Positions 1-8,247 of a DNA stretch of 41,860 nt are shown piece after piece. The translations under genes were made by a program, and so were the position numbers. The notes under the pieces were generated by a model. That model was not told the DNA's origin and did no database searches. It was given only the letters and a program-made list of their open reading frames with translations. Position 1 is the first letter of the stretch. Each line of letters begins with the position of its first letter. Source of the DNA: Flavipsychrobacter sp. (GTDB lineage: Bacteria > Bacteroidota > Bacteroidia > Chitinophagales > Chitinophagaceae); NCBI GenBank assembly GCA_016787265.1, contig JAEUVF010000011.1, positions 1 through 41,860 of the forward strand. The letters are read 5' to 3'.

Positions 1-42
1 AAAACTAGGCTAATCATAACCAACCTTAAGCCTTCATAATCA

Positions 43-138
43 GGGGGTCAGTTTGCACTGAAAACAGGGGGTCAGTTTGCGCTGAACAAAAGGGGTCAGC
101 TTCCAGCGAAAACAGGGGGTCAGTTTGACCGGATTTTA
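43..138. mobile_element. IS21-like element end with four 24-bp repeats
   Basis: Four direct repeats start at 43, 67, 91 and 115, exactly 24 bp apart, each beginning with (G/A)GGGGTCAG. Multiple spaced repeats at the element end are typical of IS21-family elements, where they bind the transposase. The last repeat runs straight into hsdR coding sequence near 127-140. The istA and istB genes would lie left of the window, so the family call rests only on the repeat style. No target duplication can be checked because only one end is present. Confidence 0.6.
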
Positions 139-540
139 CACAATAGTGAAAAGAAGGAAGCCATTATTGAGGAGTTACTGAACCAGGGAGTATTGGTAGA
201 GGCCTTATATGATGCCGTAGGAAGGGAAGTAGATTTGTTCGACCTCATTTGCCATCTAGCTTTTGACCAGCCACCGCTGACAAGGAAGGAGAGGGCCAAC
301 AATGTTAAGAAGCGAAATTACTTTACCAAGTACGGTGAACAGGCAAAGAAAGTGCTGGAAGCTTTATTGGACAAATACGCTGATGAGGGAATAGAGAATA
401 TTGAAAGCATGGAAGTTCTGAAAGTAAAACCGCTTACTGATTATGGTTCTCCGGTTGAAATAATAAAAGAGTTTGGTAGTAGGGATAAATATCTGGAAGC
501 TGTTAAGGATTTGGAAAACGAACTTTATAAATCTGCTTGA
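128..540 (+). pseudogene. hsdR: Type I restriction subunit HsdR, 3' fragment cut by an IS
   Basis: This frame encodes the C-terminal part of a type I restriction subunit of the EcoEI class. Hallmarks are FDLICHLAFDQPPLTRKERA followed by RNYFTKYGEQA and LDKYADEGI. The frame stays open upstream to base 40, but bases 43-127 are IS end repeats, so the hsdR reading joins the IS at about 127-140. The nuclease domain and the helicase motor are missing from this copy. A TTG at 193 could start a short peptide, but a functional product is unlikely. The stop lies 1 bp before the next gene, so transcription from the IS side could still feed the downstream hsd genes. Confidence 0.85.
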
Positions 541-541
541 T

Positions 542-1174
542 ATGGAAGAACTGAATCAATTCGAGCAGATGATTTTAACAGCTTTGGGAAGTGTTCACGA
601 ATCTTACTATCAAACAACATATCAGAACATTCATGCTTTTAGAAACGCACTTCAACACAGGAGAGGTAGAATAGTCGAAGGCAATTTTTATAGATATGGG
701 GAAAGAGTATTTTGCTATGAATTATACCATCAGTTGAGAATACTAATTGATAACGCCAAGCAAACTAATCAAAACTTCTTAAATGGTGCTATTTTACAAG
801 GTGAGGTTGAAAAAATGCAGATTATAGAATTAATTGAAACACTTGGGCTTCATCCGATGGATGGGGAGTACGCCCCCGATTTTTTGATGCATACGCCCGG
901 CAATGCAGTTTCCCACCCATTCGTAATTGAAGTAAAATGCGAGCATGATATTACAGGAGCTAAAATCTTTGCTGACCTTAAAAAGATAAATCAATTTATT
1001 ACTCAATACAACTATCAAAGAGGAGTTTTTATTACGACTAACGCGCAGCCAAATTACATTGCGGATAAAATTTTAGAATTAAATGATAATATACTGCGAT
1101 TAGATGGCAGAGACAGAATTAAAGTAGTTTGCAAACTAAATCAAAACGAAGAACCACAAATTTGGCAACTATAA
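542..1174 (+). CDS. PD-(D/E)XK nuclease-like protein between hsdR and hsdM
   Basis: A 210-residue protein of unknown family. The first half is helical and rich in Gln and Tyr. The second half has the core of a PD-(D/E)XK nuclease: PD at residues 112-113, a strand ending E130-x-K132 in FVIEVKC, then a helix and a second strand (GVFITTN). I chose ATG 542 because it follows the hsdR stop by 1 bp; longer in-frame starts would overlap hsdR. The stop is 1 bp before hsdM, so it is translated as part of the hsd operon. It could be an accessory nuclease or a regulator of the system. The nuclease fold is inferred from motif spacing, not from a recognised homologue. Confidence 0.7.
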   Translation: MEELNQFEQMILTALGSVHESYYQTTYQNIHAFRNALQHRRGRIVEGNFYRYGERVFCYELYHQLRILIDNAKQTNQNFLNGAILQGEVEKMQIIELIETLGLHPMDGEYAPDFLMHTPGNAVSHPFVIEVKCEHDITGAKIFADLKKINQFITQYNYQRGVFITTNAQPNYIADKILELNDNILRLDGRDRIKVVCKLNQNEEPQIWQL

Positions 1175-1175
1175 A

Positions 1176-2600
1176 ATGACTAATATCTCAGGCACATTAA
1201 AAATTATCCGTGACATCATGTGGCAGGATACAGGATTGAACGGTGATGCCCAGCGTATAGAACAGTTGGGTTGGATGCTCTTTCTCAAAATCTTTTCGGA
1301 TAAGGATTTGGAGATGGAGTTGATGGATAGCAAATACAAATCTCCCATACCTGCACAATTCCATTGGGATAAATGGGCAGGTAACGATGAGGGAATGACA
1401 GGGGATGAACTATTGGAGTTTGTTGACCGTAAATTGTTCCCTGCTTTACGGAACATCAATGTGAGCACAGGCAACCAAAGGGCATTGATTGTGCGGGAAG
1501 TATTTGAAGGAAATAACAACTACATGAAAAGCGGTATCAATATCCGAAAGGTATTGAACAAGTTGAATGAGATTGATTTCAACAAGGCAAAAGACCGCCA
1601 TGCTTTTGGTGAGTTGTATGAGAACATACTAAAGGAACTACAAAGTGCAGGTAAAAGCGGAGAGTTTTATACTCCAAGAGCCATTACACAGTTCATCACT
1701 GATATGATTGACCCCAAGCTGGGTGAAAGGATTTTAGACCCGGCCTGTGGTACAGGAGGATTTTTGACCTGTGTTATTGAACACCTGATGAAACAGGCCA
1801 ACAGTGTGGAGGATAGGCAAAGCATTGGAGAGAACCTTGTCGGGTGGGAATATAAGCCATTGCCCTACCTGCTGGCTACCACCAATCTTATCCTGCATGA
1901 TATTGAAGTGCCCAATATAACATTCCGGGATGCCTTAGACCAGCCCCTGACCAATTACACAGAGAAACACCGGGTAAATGCCATACTGGCTAACCCGCCC
2001 TTTGGAGGCATAGTGGCTAATAACAATGAAGCCAATTTCCCCCAGACCTACCGGACAAAAGAAAGTGCTGACCTGTTCCTGATATTGATGATACACCTTT
2101 TAAAGCAGGGAGGACGGGCAGGCATTGTATTACCAGACGGAAGCCTGACAGGTGAAGGGGTGAAACAAAGAGTAAGGCAACGATTGCTGGAAGAATGTAA
2201 CCTGCATACCATTATCCGCCTGCCCAATTCTGTATTCCAGCCTTACGCAGCCGTGGCTACCAATATGCTGTTTTTTGAAAAGGGAAAGGCTACCAAAGAA
2301 ATTTGGTACTACGAACACCGGATGCCGCAAGGCTTCAAAGCGTATAGTAAAACCAAACCCATACAGGTAAAAGAGTTTGACCCGATAAAAAAATGGTGGA
2401 AGAAAAGAAAGGAATCGGAAGTATGTTGGAAGGTTAACATCCAAAGCATTAAGGATCGTGGTTATGATTTGGACATCAAGAACCCCGCCAAGCAAGAAGA
2501 CAAACATGAGTATAGCAGTGTTGAATTGTTGGAAATGCTGCACCAGTCTTTTTTGAAGAGTGATAAATTGTTGAACCAATTAAAGGCGGCAGTTAAATGA
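1176..2600 (+). CDS. hsdM: Type I DNA methyltransferase subunit HsdM
   Basis: The modification subunit of a type I system transfers methyl groups from S-adenosylmethionine to adenine N6, acting as M2S with HsdS. The 474-residue protein has the N-terminal helical HsdM domain (residues 5-135), the SAM-binding motif DPACGTGGF near residue 188 and the catalytic NPPFGG near residue 273. Length is normal for the family. The gene looks intact. It starts 1 bp after the nuclease-like gene and its last four bases (ATGA) overlap the start of hsdS, indicating translational coupling. With HsdR truncated, M2S could persist as an orphan methylase. Confidence 0.96.
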   Translation: MTNISGTLKIIRDIMWQDTGLNGDAQRIEQLGWMLFLKIFSDKDLEMELMDSKYKSPIPAQFHWDKWAGNDEGMTGDELLEFVDRKLFPALRNINVSTGNQRALIVREVFEGNNNYMKSGINIRKVLNKLNEIDFNKAKDRHAFGELYENILKELQSAGKSGEFYTPRAITQFITDMIDPKLGERILDPACGTGGFLTCVIEHLMKQANSVEDRQSIGENLVGWEYKPLPYLLATTNLILHDIEVPNITFRDALDQPLTNYTEKHRVNAILANPPFGGIVANNNEANFPQTYRTKESADLFLILMIHLLKQGGRAGIVLPDGSLTGEGVKQRVRQRLLEECNLHTIIRLPNSVFQPYAAVATNMLFFEKGKATKEIWYYEHRMPQGFKAYSKTKPIQVKEFDPIKKWWKKRKESEVCWKVNIQSIKDRGYDLDIKNPAKQEDKHEYSSVELLEMLHQSFLKSDKLLNQLKAAVK

Positions 2601-4066
2601 GCGTAGATTTAAAATTCATACCGTTAACCTTTATCACATCAAATGAAGAAATACTAAAACAGATAAAGAATACTGTTTTATTCTCATACCTCTTGAATAA
2701 AAATGAAGAAACTTCTTTGAATTATTATCTTGAAACTACACAGTATGGTTTCACTGCATCTGCTCTTGAAGCTGGTAGTCACAAACTCGTAAGGATAACA
2801 GATATAAATAATGGTAAAGTTGACTGGAATACTGTTCCGTTTTGTAACTGTTCAGATGATAGAAAATATTTACTAAGAGATCATGATATTCTGGTAGCAA
2901 GAACTGGTGGCACAACAGGGAAAAGTTTTATTGTCAGCAATCCTCCTGAGAATGCAGTTTTTGCCAGCTATTTAATCAGATTGAGACTAAATAAGAATGC
3001 TGACCTTGATTTCATTACCTGCTTCTTGAATTCTTATTTATTCTGGAGTCAGATTATTGAAATGAAATCAGGGTCTGCAATGCCCAATGTAAACGCCGAG
3101 AAGCTAAAAACCCTGAAACTGCCAAAGTGTGATGTTAAAACTCAGCGGGAAATCGTACAGGCTTTTCAACATGAAAAGAATAAAAATGGATTGAACGGCT
3201 TGTATCAAAGAGTCAATTCTATTGAAATGCTATTTAAGGATACCAATGAGCTTTCTTCCAACCTAAGCTATCAACAAGATTTACTAACCCAATTCCGTCA
3301 ATCCATTTTACAGGAAGCCATGCAGGGCAAACTGGTAAAGCAAGACCCCAAAGATGGCCATGCCAAAGAACTGCTGGAGAAAATAAAAGCAGAGAAAGCT
3401 AAGTCGGGCAGGAAAGAAAAAGAACTGCCACCCATAAAGCCGGATGAAATACCTTTTGAGATTCCAGAGAATTGGGTTTGGTGTAGGTTGGGGGAGATTG
3501 CATATATAGCAAGTGGAAGTACTCCTAAACAAGATGCCTTTGTTTCGTCCGGAGTCCCCTATTTTAAAATGTACAACTTAAAAAACCAGAAGATCGATTT
3601 TCATCATAAGCCGCAATATATAAAACGTGAAATTCATGAAGGCCAGCTAAAAAGATCAAGAGCATTTCCAGGAGATATTTTGATGAATATAGTTGGCCCA
3701 CCTTTGGGCAAATTGGCAATTATAACTGAAGAGTTTCCTGAAAGCAATTTCAACCAGGCAGCAGTACTGATTAGACCATTTGTTAAAAGCATAAACCGAT
3801 GGATTTTCTGGTATTTGAATGAAATGTCTGAAATTAATTCTATTGTTACAAAAGGGGTTGCTGGGCAGGATAATATTTCTGTCACACAATCAAATAACAT
3901 TAAGGTAACTCTTCCGAGTTTACCAGAATTGAACCGTATCGTTAAAAAGATAGAAGAATTAATGAAGATCTGTGATGAATTGCAGGAGAGCATACATACC
4001 AGCCGAGAGCAGAATGAGTTGTTGTTGCAGCAGGTGTTGAAGGAAGCATTAAAGTTAAATAAGTAA
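2597..4066 (+). CDS. hsdS: Type I specificity subunit HsdS
   Basis: This is the DNA-recognition subunit of the type I system. The 489 residues hold two target recognition domains. The first spans about 40-190 and contains ARTGGTTGKSF. A central conserved helix follows (QSILQEAMQGKLVKQD, about 235-255). The second domain starts at IPENWVWCRLGEI (about 290) and runs to about 460, closing with a second helical segment (ELLLQQVLKEALK). The start codon overlaps the hsdM stop by 4 bp. The protein looks complete. The recognised site cannot be read from sequence; two dissimilar domains imply an asymmetric bipartite target. Confidence 0.95.
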   Translation: MSVDLKFIPLTFITSNEEILKQIKNTVLFSYLLNKNEETSLNYYLETTQYGFTASALEAGSHKLVRITDINNGKVDWNTVPFCNCSDDRKYLLRDHDILVARTGGTTGKSFIVSNPPENAVFASYLIRLRLNKNADLDFITCFLNSYLFWSQIIEMKSGSAMPNVNAEKLKTLKLPKCDVKTQREIVQAFQHEKNKNGLNGLYQRVNSIEMLFKDTNELSSNLSYQQDLLTQFRQSILQEAMQGKLVKQDPKDGHAKELLEKIKAEKAKSGRKEKELPPIKPDEIPFEIPENWVWCRLGEIAYIASGSTPKQDAFVSSGVPYFKMYNLKNQKIDFHHKPQYIKREIHEGQLKRSRAFPGDILMNIVGPPLGKLAIITEEFPESNFNQAAVLIRPFVKSINRWIFWYLNEMSEINSIVTKGVAGQDNISVTQSNNIKVTLPSLPELNRIVKKIEELMKICDELQESIHTSREQNELLLQQVLKEALKLNK

Positions 4067-4072
4067 CAGTAC

Positions 4073-4882
4073 ATGATAAAAATAACCGATAACGATTATT
4101 CACTTCCGGTTGTTGAAGCCATCAGCTCGCATCAGCAGTTTACCACCGGGGCGAATAAACCTTTATTGGTTACGGCTGTTGATCAAAATGGTAGCAAGGG
4201 TGATTATGTTGTAAAGCTCAGAGGAGCTGAACGAATGTCGTCCGAAGCCTGTATGCGGGAATTGTTGGCAGCATTTATTGCCATGCAAATGGAAATTAAA
4301 GTGGTGAAGGCTGTTCTTGTCCATATTTCACCGGAGTTTGTTGAATTGTTAAAAGGGAGTGATGCATGGGGGCTTGCCCACAAAAGTATTGGCTTTAATT
4401 ATGGTTCGCAATATGTACCAGGTTATAAAACTATCCTTGTTAATGAAGTCCTGAATAATAACCAGTTACCATTTGCCCAGCAGCTATTCTGTTTTGATGT
4501 CTTTATCCAAAACTCCGACCGTACAAAGGAGAAACCGAACATGATTACCGATGGTAATGAAATTATAATTTTTGACCATGAACTCGCTTTTGGCTTTGCA
4601 TTGGATATATTTAAGAATCCGACACCTTGGCAACTAAGGGCCAATGACTTAGAATGGATAAACCGGCATTGTCTGTTGCCCTTTTTAAAGGGAAGGGATT
4701 TTGACTATGCGGGATTCTCAGACAGGTTGAGTAACTTGAGCCCGGAATTCTGGCAGGCAGCGAAGGCTTTTATCCCGGAAGAGTGGCAGTCTCCGCAATT
4801 TGAAACAATCAGGGAGTACCTGACTGAAATTTGTGAACACAAGGAATCGTTTATTAAAGAACTCAAAAAACTGATGTTATGA
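4073..4882 (+). CDS. HipA-like kinase family protein
   Basis: A 269-residue protein with a reduced HipA-type kinase core. K48 in DYVVKLRG fits the ATP-anchoring lysine. A catalytic-loop-like motif, IQNSDRTKEKPNM (about 143-156), matches the HipA pattern with N, D-R and N. FDHELAFGF (about 166-174) takes the place of the metal-binding loop. It lacks the N-terminal subdomain of full HipA, and no HipB-type antitoxin gene is adjacent. It lies 6 bp after hsdS and overlaps the DUF3037 gene by 4 bp. HipA-like and DUF3037 genes occur as neighbours elsewhere, so they probably act together. A defence role is inferred from the R-M context. Confidence 0.8.
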   Translation: MIKITDNDYSLPVVEAISSHQQFTTGANKPLLVTAVDQNGSKGDYVVKLRGAERMSSEACMRELLAAFIAMQMEIKVVKAVLVHISPEFVELLKGSDAWGLAHKSIGFNYGSQYVPGYKTILVNEVLNNNQLPFAQQLFCFDVFIQNSDRTKEKPNMITDGNEIIIFDHELAFGFALDIFKNPTPWQLRANDLEWINRHCLLPFLKGRDFDYAGFSDRLSNLSPEFWQAAKAFIPEEWQSPQFETIREYLTEICEHKESFIKELKKLML

Positions 4883-5724
4883 AGACCTTACAGTATCAGG
4901 TTCTACGGTATCTGCCGGACAGGGTGTCCGGTGAGTTTGTAAACTTGGGCGTAGTACTCTACGATGCTCAGGATAAAATACTGCGAGGAAAATTCATCAG
5001 CAAAATTGGAATGATTTCTGAATTTTTCCCGGAAGTGAACAGTCGTTACCTGATTAAATGCATAAAGTCTATTCAACAATCGATAGCAGAAATCTCCCGG
5101 CAATTAGAATCGGAGTTTGAATTTGAGAAATACACTTCTTTGGATGGTATTACAAAACAGGTTTTACCGAAAGATGATAGTGCATTAATTTTCTCAGAAG
5201 TAAAGAGAACGCTGGATATAAATGCGGAGGTTGCGGTTAGGGATTTGTTTTCTCGTTTTGTCAGGATACATGTAATCGATGAAGATGATGAAATCAGAAG
5301 GGATAAAGAAGTGTGGAATAAGGTATATAAGAAGCATTTTGATGAAAATGGTATTACAAAACATTTCCAGCATCATAAGGTAAAGACGCAAAATGATGAA
5401 CTGGAGTTTGATAAAGCCTGGAAAAACGGTGCATGGAATTGTTTTGAATCAGTCTCGTTTAATTTAAACAGACCAGATGCCATAAAAAATAAAGTCTATA
5501 AATGGGTGGGAAAACTTGATGAACTCAGCAGTGCTACAGAGCCTGTTCATATTTATCTTTTAAGCGTTTTACCTCATGAACATCCCGAGTTAAACAATTT
5601 TATCACAAAGAAAATACAGTCGAAAAGCACTGATAAAACTAAAATTGAAATTATTTCTGAAGAACAATTGGAAATGGCGGCCAAGAAGATAAAACAGGAA
5701 ATAGAGCAGCACATACAATCCTGA
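4879..5724 (+). CDS. DUF3037 family protein
   Basis: A 281-residue cytoplasmic protein with the DUF3037 signature at its N-terminus: YQVLRYLPDRVSGEFVNLGV, then VVLYD. The rest is charged and mixed alpha/beta, with a Lys/Glu-rich C-terminal helix. There is no signal peptide or membrane segment. The start overlaps the kinase stop by 4 bp (ATGA), implying coupled synthesis. The function of the family is not established. The pairing suggests a partner, substrate or regulator of the HipA-like kinase. Start choice is firm because the family motif begins within the first residues. Confidence 0.82.
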   Translation: MKTLQYQVLRYLPDRVSGEFVNLGVVLYDAQDKILRGKFISKIGMISEFFPEVNSRYLIKCIKSIQQSIAEISRQLESEFEFEKYTSLDGITKQVLPKDDSALIFSEVKRTLDINAEVAVRDLFSRFVRIHVIDEDDEIRRDKEVWNKVYKKHFDENGITKHFQHHKVKTQNDELEFDKAWKNGAWNCFESVSFNLNRPDAIKNKVYKWVGKLDELSSATEPVHIYLLSVLPHEHPELNNFITKKIQSKSTDKTKIEIISEEQLEMAAKKIKQEIEQHIQS

Positions 5725-5753
5725 TGTTTCGGTTGCATTGATGCCTTTGCAGT

Positions 5754-6638
5754 ATGTTCTACCGACGTAAGGTCATATTAGCCCTCATACAAAGCTTTGG
5801 AGGCAGTTTAGGCAAAACTCAACTGCAAAAGTTGTTGCTGCTTTATACGCAGAAGCAGGAAAAGCCGGACTATCATTTTGTGCCTTACAAATACGGCTGT
5901 TTTTCCTTTCAGGCTGCTGCGGATATTTCCACGATGCAAAAGTACGGGCAGGTACGGGTAAGCAATAAAGGCATTGAAAAGGCAGACCCGGTGGATTATG
6001 TTAGCCTGCTTAAAGAAAAAGACCGGATGGCACTAAATCAGCTTTTTATCCTGCATGGTAACAAGGATTATAAAGACCTGATACATCATACCTATACACA
6101 GCATCCTTATTATGCCATTCATAGTGAAATAGCAGAAAGATACCTGAATGCCGGAGAGCTTCAAAAAGTGGCTCAATATAGACCTGCCGCTTCCAAAACC
6201 ATTCTTTATACAATCGGGTATGAAGGCATTTCTTTAGAGCAATACCTGAACAAACTGATTGGAAAAGATGTGCGGGTATTGGTAGATGTACGAAACAATC
6301 CCCAGAGCATGAAGTATGGCTTTACCAAAAGTCAACTGCTGAATGCCTGTACCAGTGTAGGAATTGAATACCTGCATTTACCGGAGGTGGGTATAATTTC
6401 CGAGCAAAGACAAGAACTAACCTGTCAGGCTGAATACGACAAGCTGTTTGCCAAATACCGGAAAGAAACATTGCTCCGTACTGTTTCTACACAGGAAAAG
6501 ATATTGCATCTGCTGAAAAAGAAGAAACGCATTGCCCTCACCTGCTTTGAAACCAATATTTGCCAGTGCCACCGCAAACATCTGGCTGAAGCTATTATAC
6601 AACTCCCCGAATGGGATTATGAACTAATCCATTTGTAA
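5754..6638 (+). CDS. DUF488 protein with a Panacea/YwgA-like N-terminal domain
   Basis: A 294-residue protein with two parts. Residues 1-120 have LQKLLLLYTQ followed by DYHFVPYKYGCFSF, which resembles the SocA/Panacea (DUF4065) or YwgA-type fold; this assignment is tentative. Residues 150-294 are a DUF488 domain, starting TIGYEGISLEQYL, then VLVDVRNNPQS, YLHLPEVG and the C-terminal LTCFE...CHRKHLAE. DUF488 proteins have no settled activity but recur in defence neighbourhoods, and Panacea domains are known from toxin-antitoxin systems. It sits 29 bp after the DUF3037 gene in the same direction and ends the island. No other gene in the window resembles it. Confidence 0.8.
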   Translation: MFYRRKVILALIQSFGGSLGKTQLQKLLLLYTQKQEKPDYHFVPYKYGCFSFQAAADISTMQKYGQVRVSNKGIEKADPVDYVSLLKEKDRMALNQLFILHGNKDYKDLIHHTYTQHPYYAIHSEIAERYLNAGELQKVAQYRPAASKTILYTIGYEGISLEQYLNKLIGKDVRVLVDVRNNPQSMKYGFTKSQLLNACTSVGIEYLHLPEVGIISEQRQELTCQAEYDKLFAKYRKETLLRTVSTQEKILHLLKKKKRIALTCFETNICQCHRKHLAEAIIQLPEWDYELIHL

Positions 6639-6726
6639 ATGCCGCGCCTCAATTTATTGATTACTGCCTGAAGAAAGTATACCCGGAAATAATTTCAATT
6701 ATTAAATCATGTCGGCTATTATTTAA

Positions 6727-7257
6727 TTAATATACAGCATAGCTAGTTCCTACATTATCCAATAATTTCACAACATTACTTCCGTTAAAATCACATGAAA
6801 ATAAACTAGACCATGGGGCATTTGAAATTGTGGCCCTAAATATGATTTTTTGGTCAGTTGTTACTACTATAGCAGATCCATTTGTCTCAGGAGTTGCCTG
6901 GTTAAGACTAATTAAATAGCCACTCGGTAACGTAATATTTAATTTTTGGGGATTAGAGCCATCAATATTTGCTTTCCAAATTTCATCTCCTCTAGTACCG
7001 GCAGGATTGGTTCGGGAAAAGAAAATTAAGCTTGGTGCTGTGGATGGGGTGGGTTTAACTGATAATGTGCCATTGTTTGTAACATCTAAACCTTCTCCAA
7101 CGATTATTCCGCCCAATCTAGATGTAGTTGCAGTAGGTAATGTGTATGTACTTCCTCCAGATTGTGCATCTGAAGTCTTTTGGCAACTGACTTGAATAAT
7201 AAAAATAGTTGTTGAAAAAAATAGAAGTACAATGGAGCTTTTTAGTATTTTATTCAC
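6727..7257 (-). CDS. Small secreted lipoprotein with a short beta-propeller-like tail
   Basis: A 176-residue protein. It begins with a hydrophobic signal ending near VSC (residue 25), a weak lipobox. A linker follows (residues 40-75) in which LGGIIVGEGLDVTNNGTLSV resembles the repeat seen in phage tail-fibre and large surface proteins. Residues 80-176 hold about two TolB/WD40-like blades (DEIWKANIDGSNPQKL and SLFSCDFNGSNVVKLL). Real propellers need six or more blades, so this is either a short member or a truncated gene. It lies 27 bp downstream of the 73-residue gene on the same strand, and the two may be co-transcribed. Function unknown. Confidence 0.65.
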   Translation of the reverse strand: MNKILKSSIVLLFFSTTIFIIQVSCQKTSDAQSGGSTYTLPTATTSRLGGIIVGEGLDVTNNGTLSVKPTPSTAPSLIFFSRTNPAGTRGDEIWKANIDGSNPQKLNITLPSGYLISLNQATPETNGSAIVVTTDQKIIFRATISNAPWSSLFSCDFNGSNVVKLLDNVGTSYAVY

Positions 7258-7284
7258 AGTTTTTATTTTTACAGAATTGAATTA

Positions 7285-7506
7285 TTATTGTTTCGGACTA
7301 ACATACTTAGCTAAGTTTATTCCTTTATTTATTTCGGTGTTGTAAGAAATAGGTAGTCCGGATTGTTGAACTACTTCTCGTACTCCAATTTTTTGGAGAT
7401 GTTCTGCATATTTTATTCCGAATAAATGAACCATGGTTACTTGTTCTTTTTTTGGTGCATTTGAGTACATTTCTTTTAATGTACTACTAAGCTGGTTTAA
7501 TGTCAT
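7285..7506 (-). CDS. Small protein of unknown function, helical
   Basis: A 73-residue basic, mostly helical protein without signal peptide. I do not recognise it firmly. The pattern HLFGIKYAEHL, then ISYNTEINKGINLAKYV, reminds me of the short helical domain found at the N-terminus of some McrB-type restriction proteins and of stand-alone small proteins, but this is a weak impression. The ATG is well placed after an AT-rich leader. It is the first gene of a probable two-gene unit with the lipoprotein downstream. Confidence 0.5.
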   Translation of the reverse strand: MTLNQLSSTLKEMYSNAPKKEQVTMVHLFGIKYAEHLQKIGVREVVQQSGLPISYNTEINKGINLAKYVSPKQ

Positions 7507-8054
7507 TTGATATAATTTAAATTGATTAAAATTTATAATAATGGTTATATAATTTAAATCTATTTGATTTATTATAGTCTATTTTGGCTCAATAGTTTTG
7601 GACAATATTTTTCAATTTCGATATTCTAGATGCTTTTAGAATACGGGAAACCGGAAATCACTTCAATTGATATCCCATTTTAAGAAATTTAACCCCCTTT
7701 CCTCCATTCCTCCCTCTTCTATACCCCCATCTTCCATCCCCCCCACATGTCGTTCAGAAGCCTTTTTTGTTCGTTCGTCGTGGTTTTTTGTCGATTCGCG
7801 AAGTTTATTTTTTTGATTGAAAATTGGTTTCTAATCTTGTTTTGTCATTCAGAACCAACAGAGCAACTACCGGTTACGCCCGACCGCCTTATGGAGCAAA
7901 GGGAGATAAGGCCCCAATGCTCCTTCGGGATAAATCACTTCTCATTTTCTGTTGCTTTCTTCTGATGACAGTCCCCGGCCCCTGGTCCTGTGTTTTTCTC
8001 GCCGGGTGATGGCCTCCCTACCCAATCCCAAAAAGCATCGGTATATTTTTCCCG
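7507..8054. other. Gene-poor stretch, part of a 740-bp gap
   Basis: I see no credible gene here. Bases 7507-7680 are AT-rich, probably the promoter side of the minus-strand gene at 7506. Bases 7685-7745 are a pyrimidine-rich tract. Short open frames at 7747-8009 have odd composition, no start context and no family signal. The string GTCATTCAGAAC at 7842 resembles the start of a dispersed repeat seen in Bacteroidota genomes. A possible structured RNA (7879-7929) is listed separately. Confidence 0.5.
7879..7929 (+). ncRNA. Possible structured RNA with competing stems
   Basis: Three perfect complementary pairs lie within 51 bases. CCCGA (7879-7883) pairs with TCGGG (7925-7929). Nested inside, GGAGCA (7893-7898) pairs with TGCTCC (7918-7923). 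A 7-bp pair, GCCTTAT (7886-7892) with ATAAGGC (7906-7912), interleaves with the inner stem, so the two would form a pseudoknot or act as alternatives. It could also be part of a dispersed DNA repeat. No known RNA family is recognised, and strand is unproven because the pairs are symmetric. Confidence 0.25.
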
Positions 8055-8142
8055 AGTGGTTCCAGAGTGGTTCACTAGTGGTTCAATAGTGGTCTAACAG
8101 TGGTCAACTAGTGGTGCCGGAGTGGTGCCTGAGTGGTCAAAT
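8055..8142. repeat. Eight direct repeats with exact 11-bp period
   Basis: AGTGGT occurs at 8055, 8066, 8077, 8088, 8099, 8110, 8121 and 8132, always 11 bp apart. The five bases between cores vary (TTCAC-like to GCCGG-like). A period of 11 cannot keep a reading frame, so it is not coding. Each unit is close to one DNA helical turn, so the cores would face one side of the helix. The array ends 105 bp before the start of the four-gene cassette. A related array lies at 41251. Confidence 0.9.
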
Positions 8143-8247
8143 TACTTCGCTTGCTTTTACGAGGTCAAGCCCCGCCTGACTTATACACCAGTCCGCCCAA
8201 TCCTTTAATCCGCTTCCCATTTTTTTAATCAATTAAAACTCAAAAAA

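Noticed and set aside
7747..8009. Short plus-strand open frames in the 740-bp gap
   Set aside because: Composition is erratic, no ribosome-binding or family signal is seen, and the two frames overlap each other.
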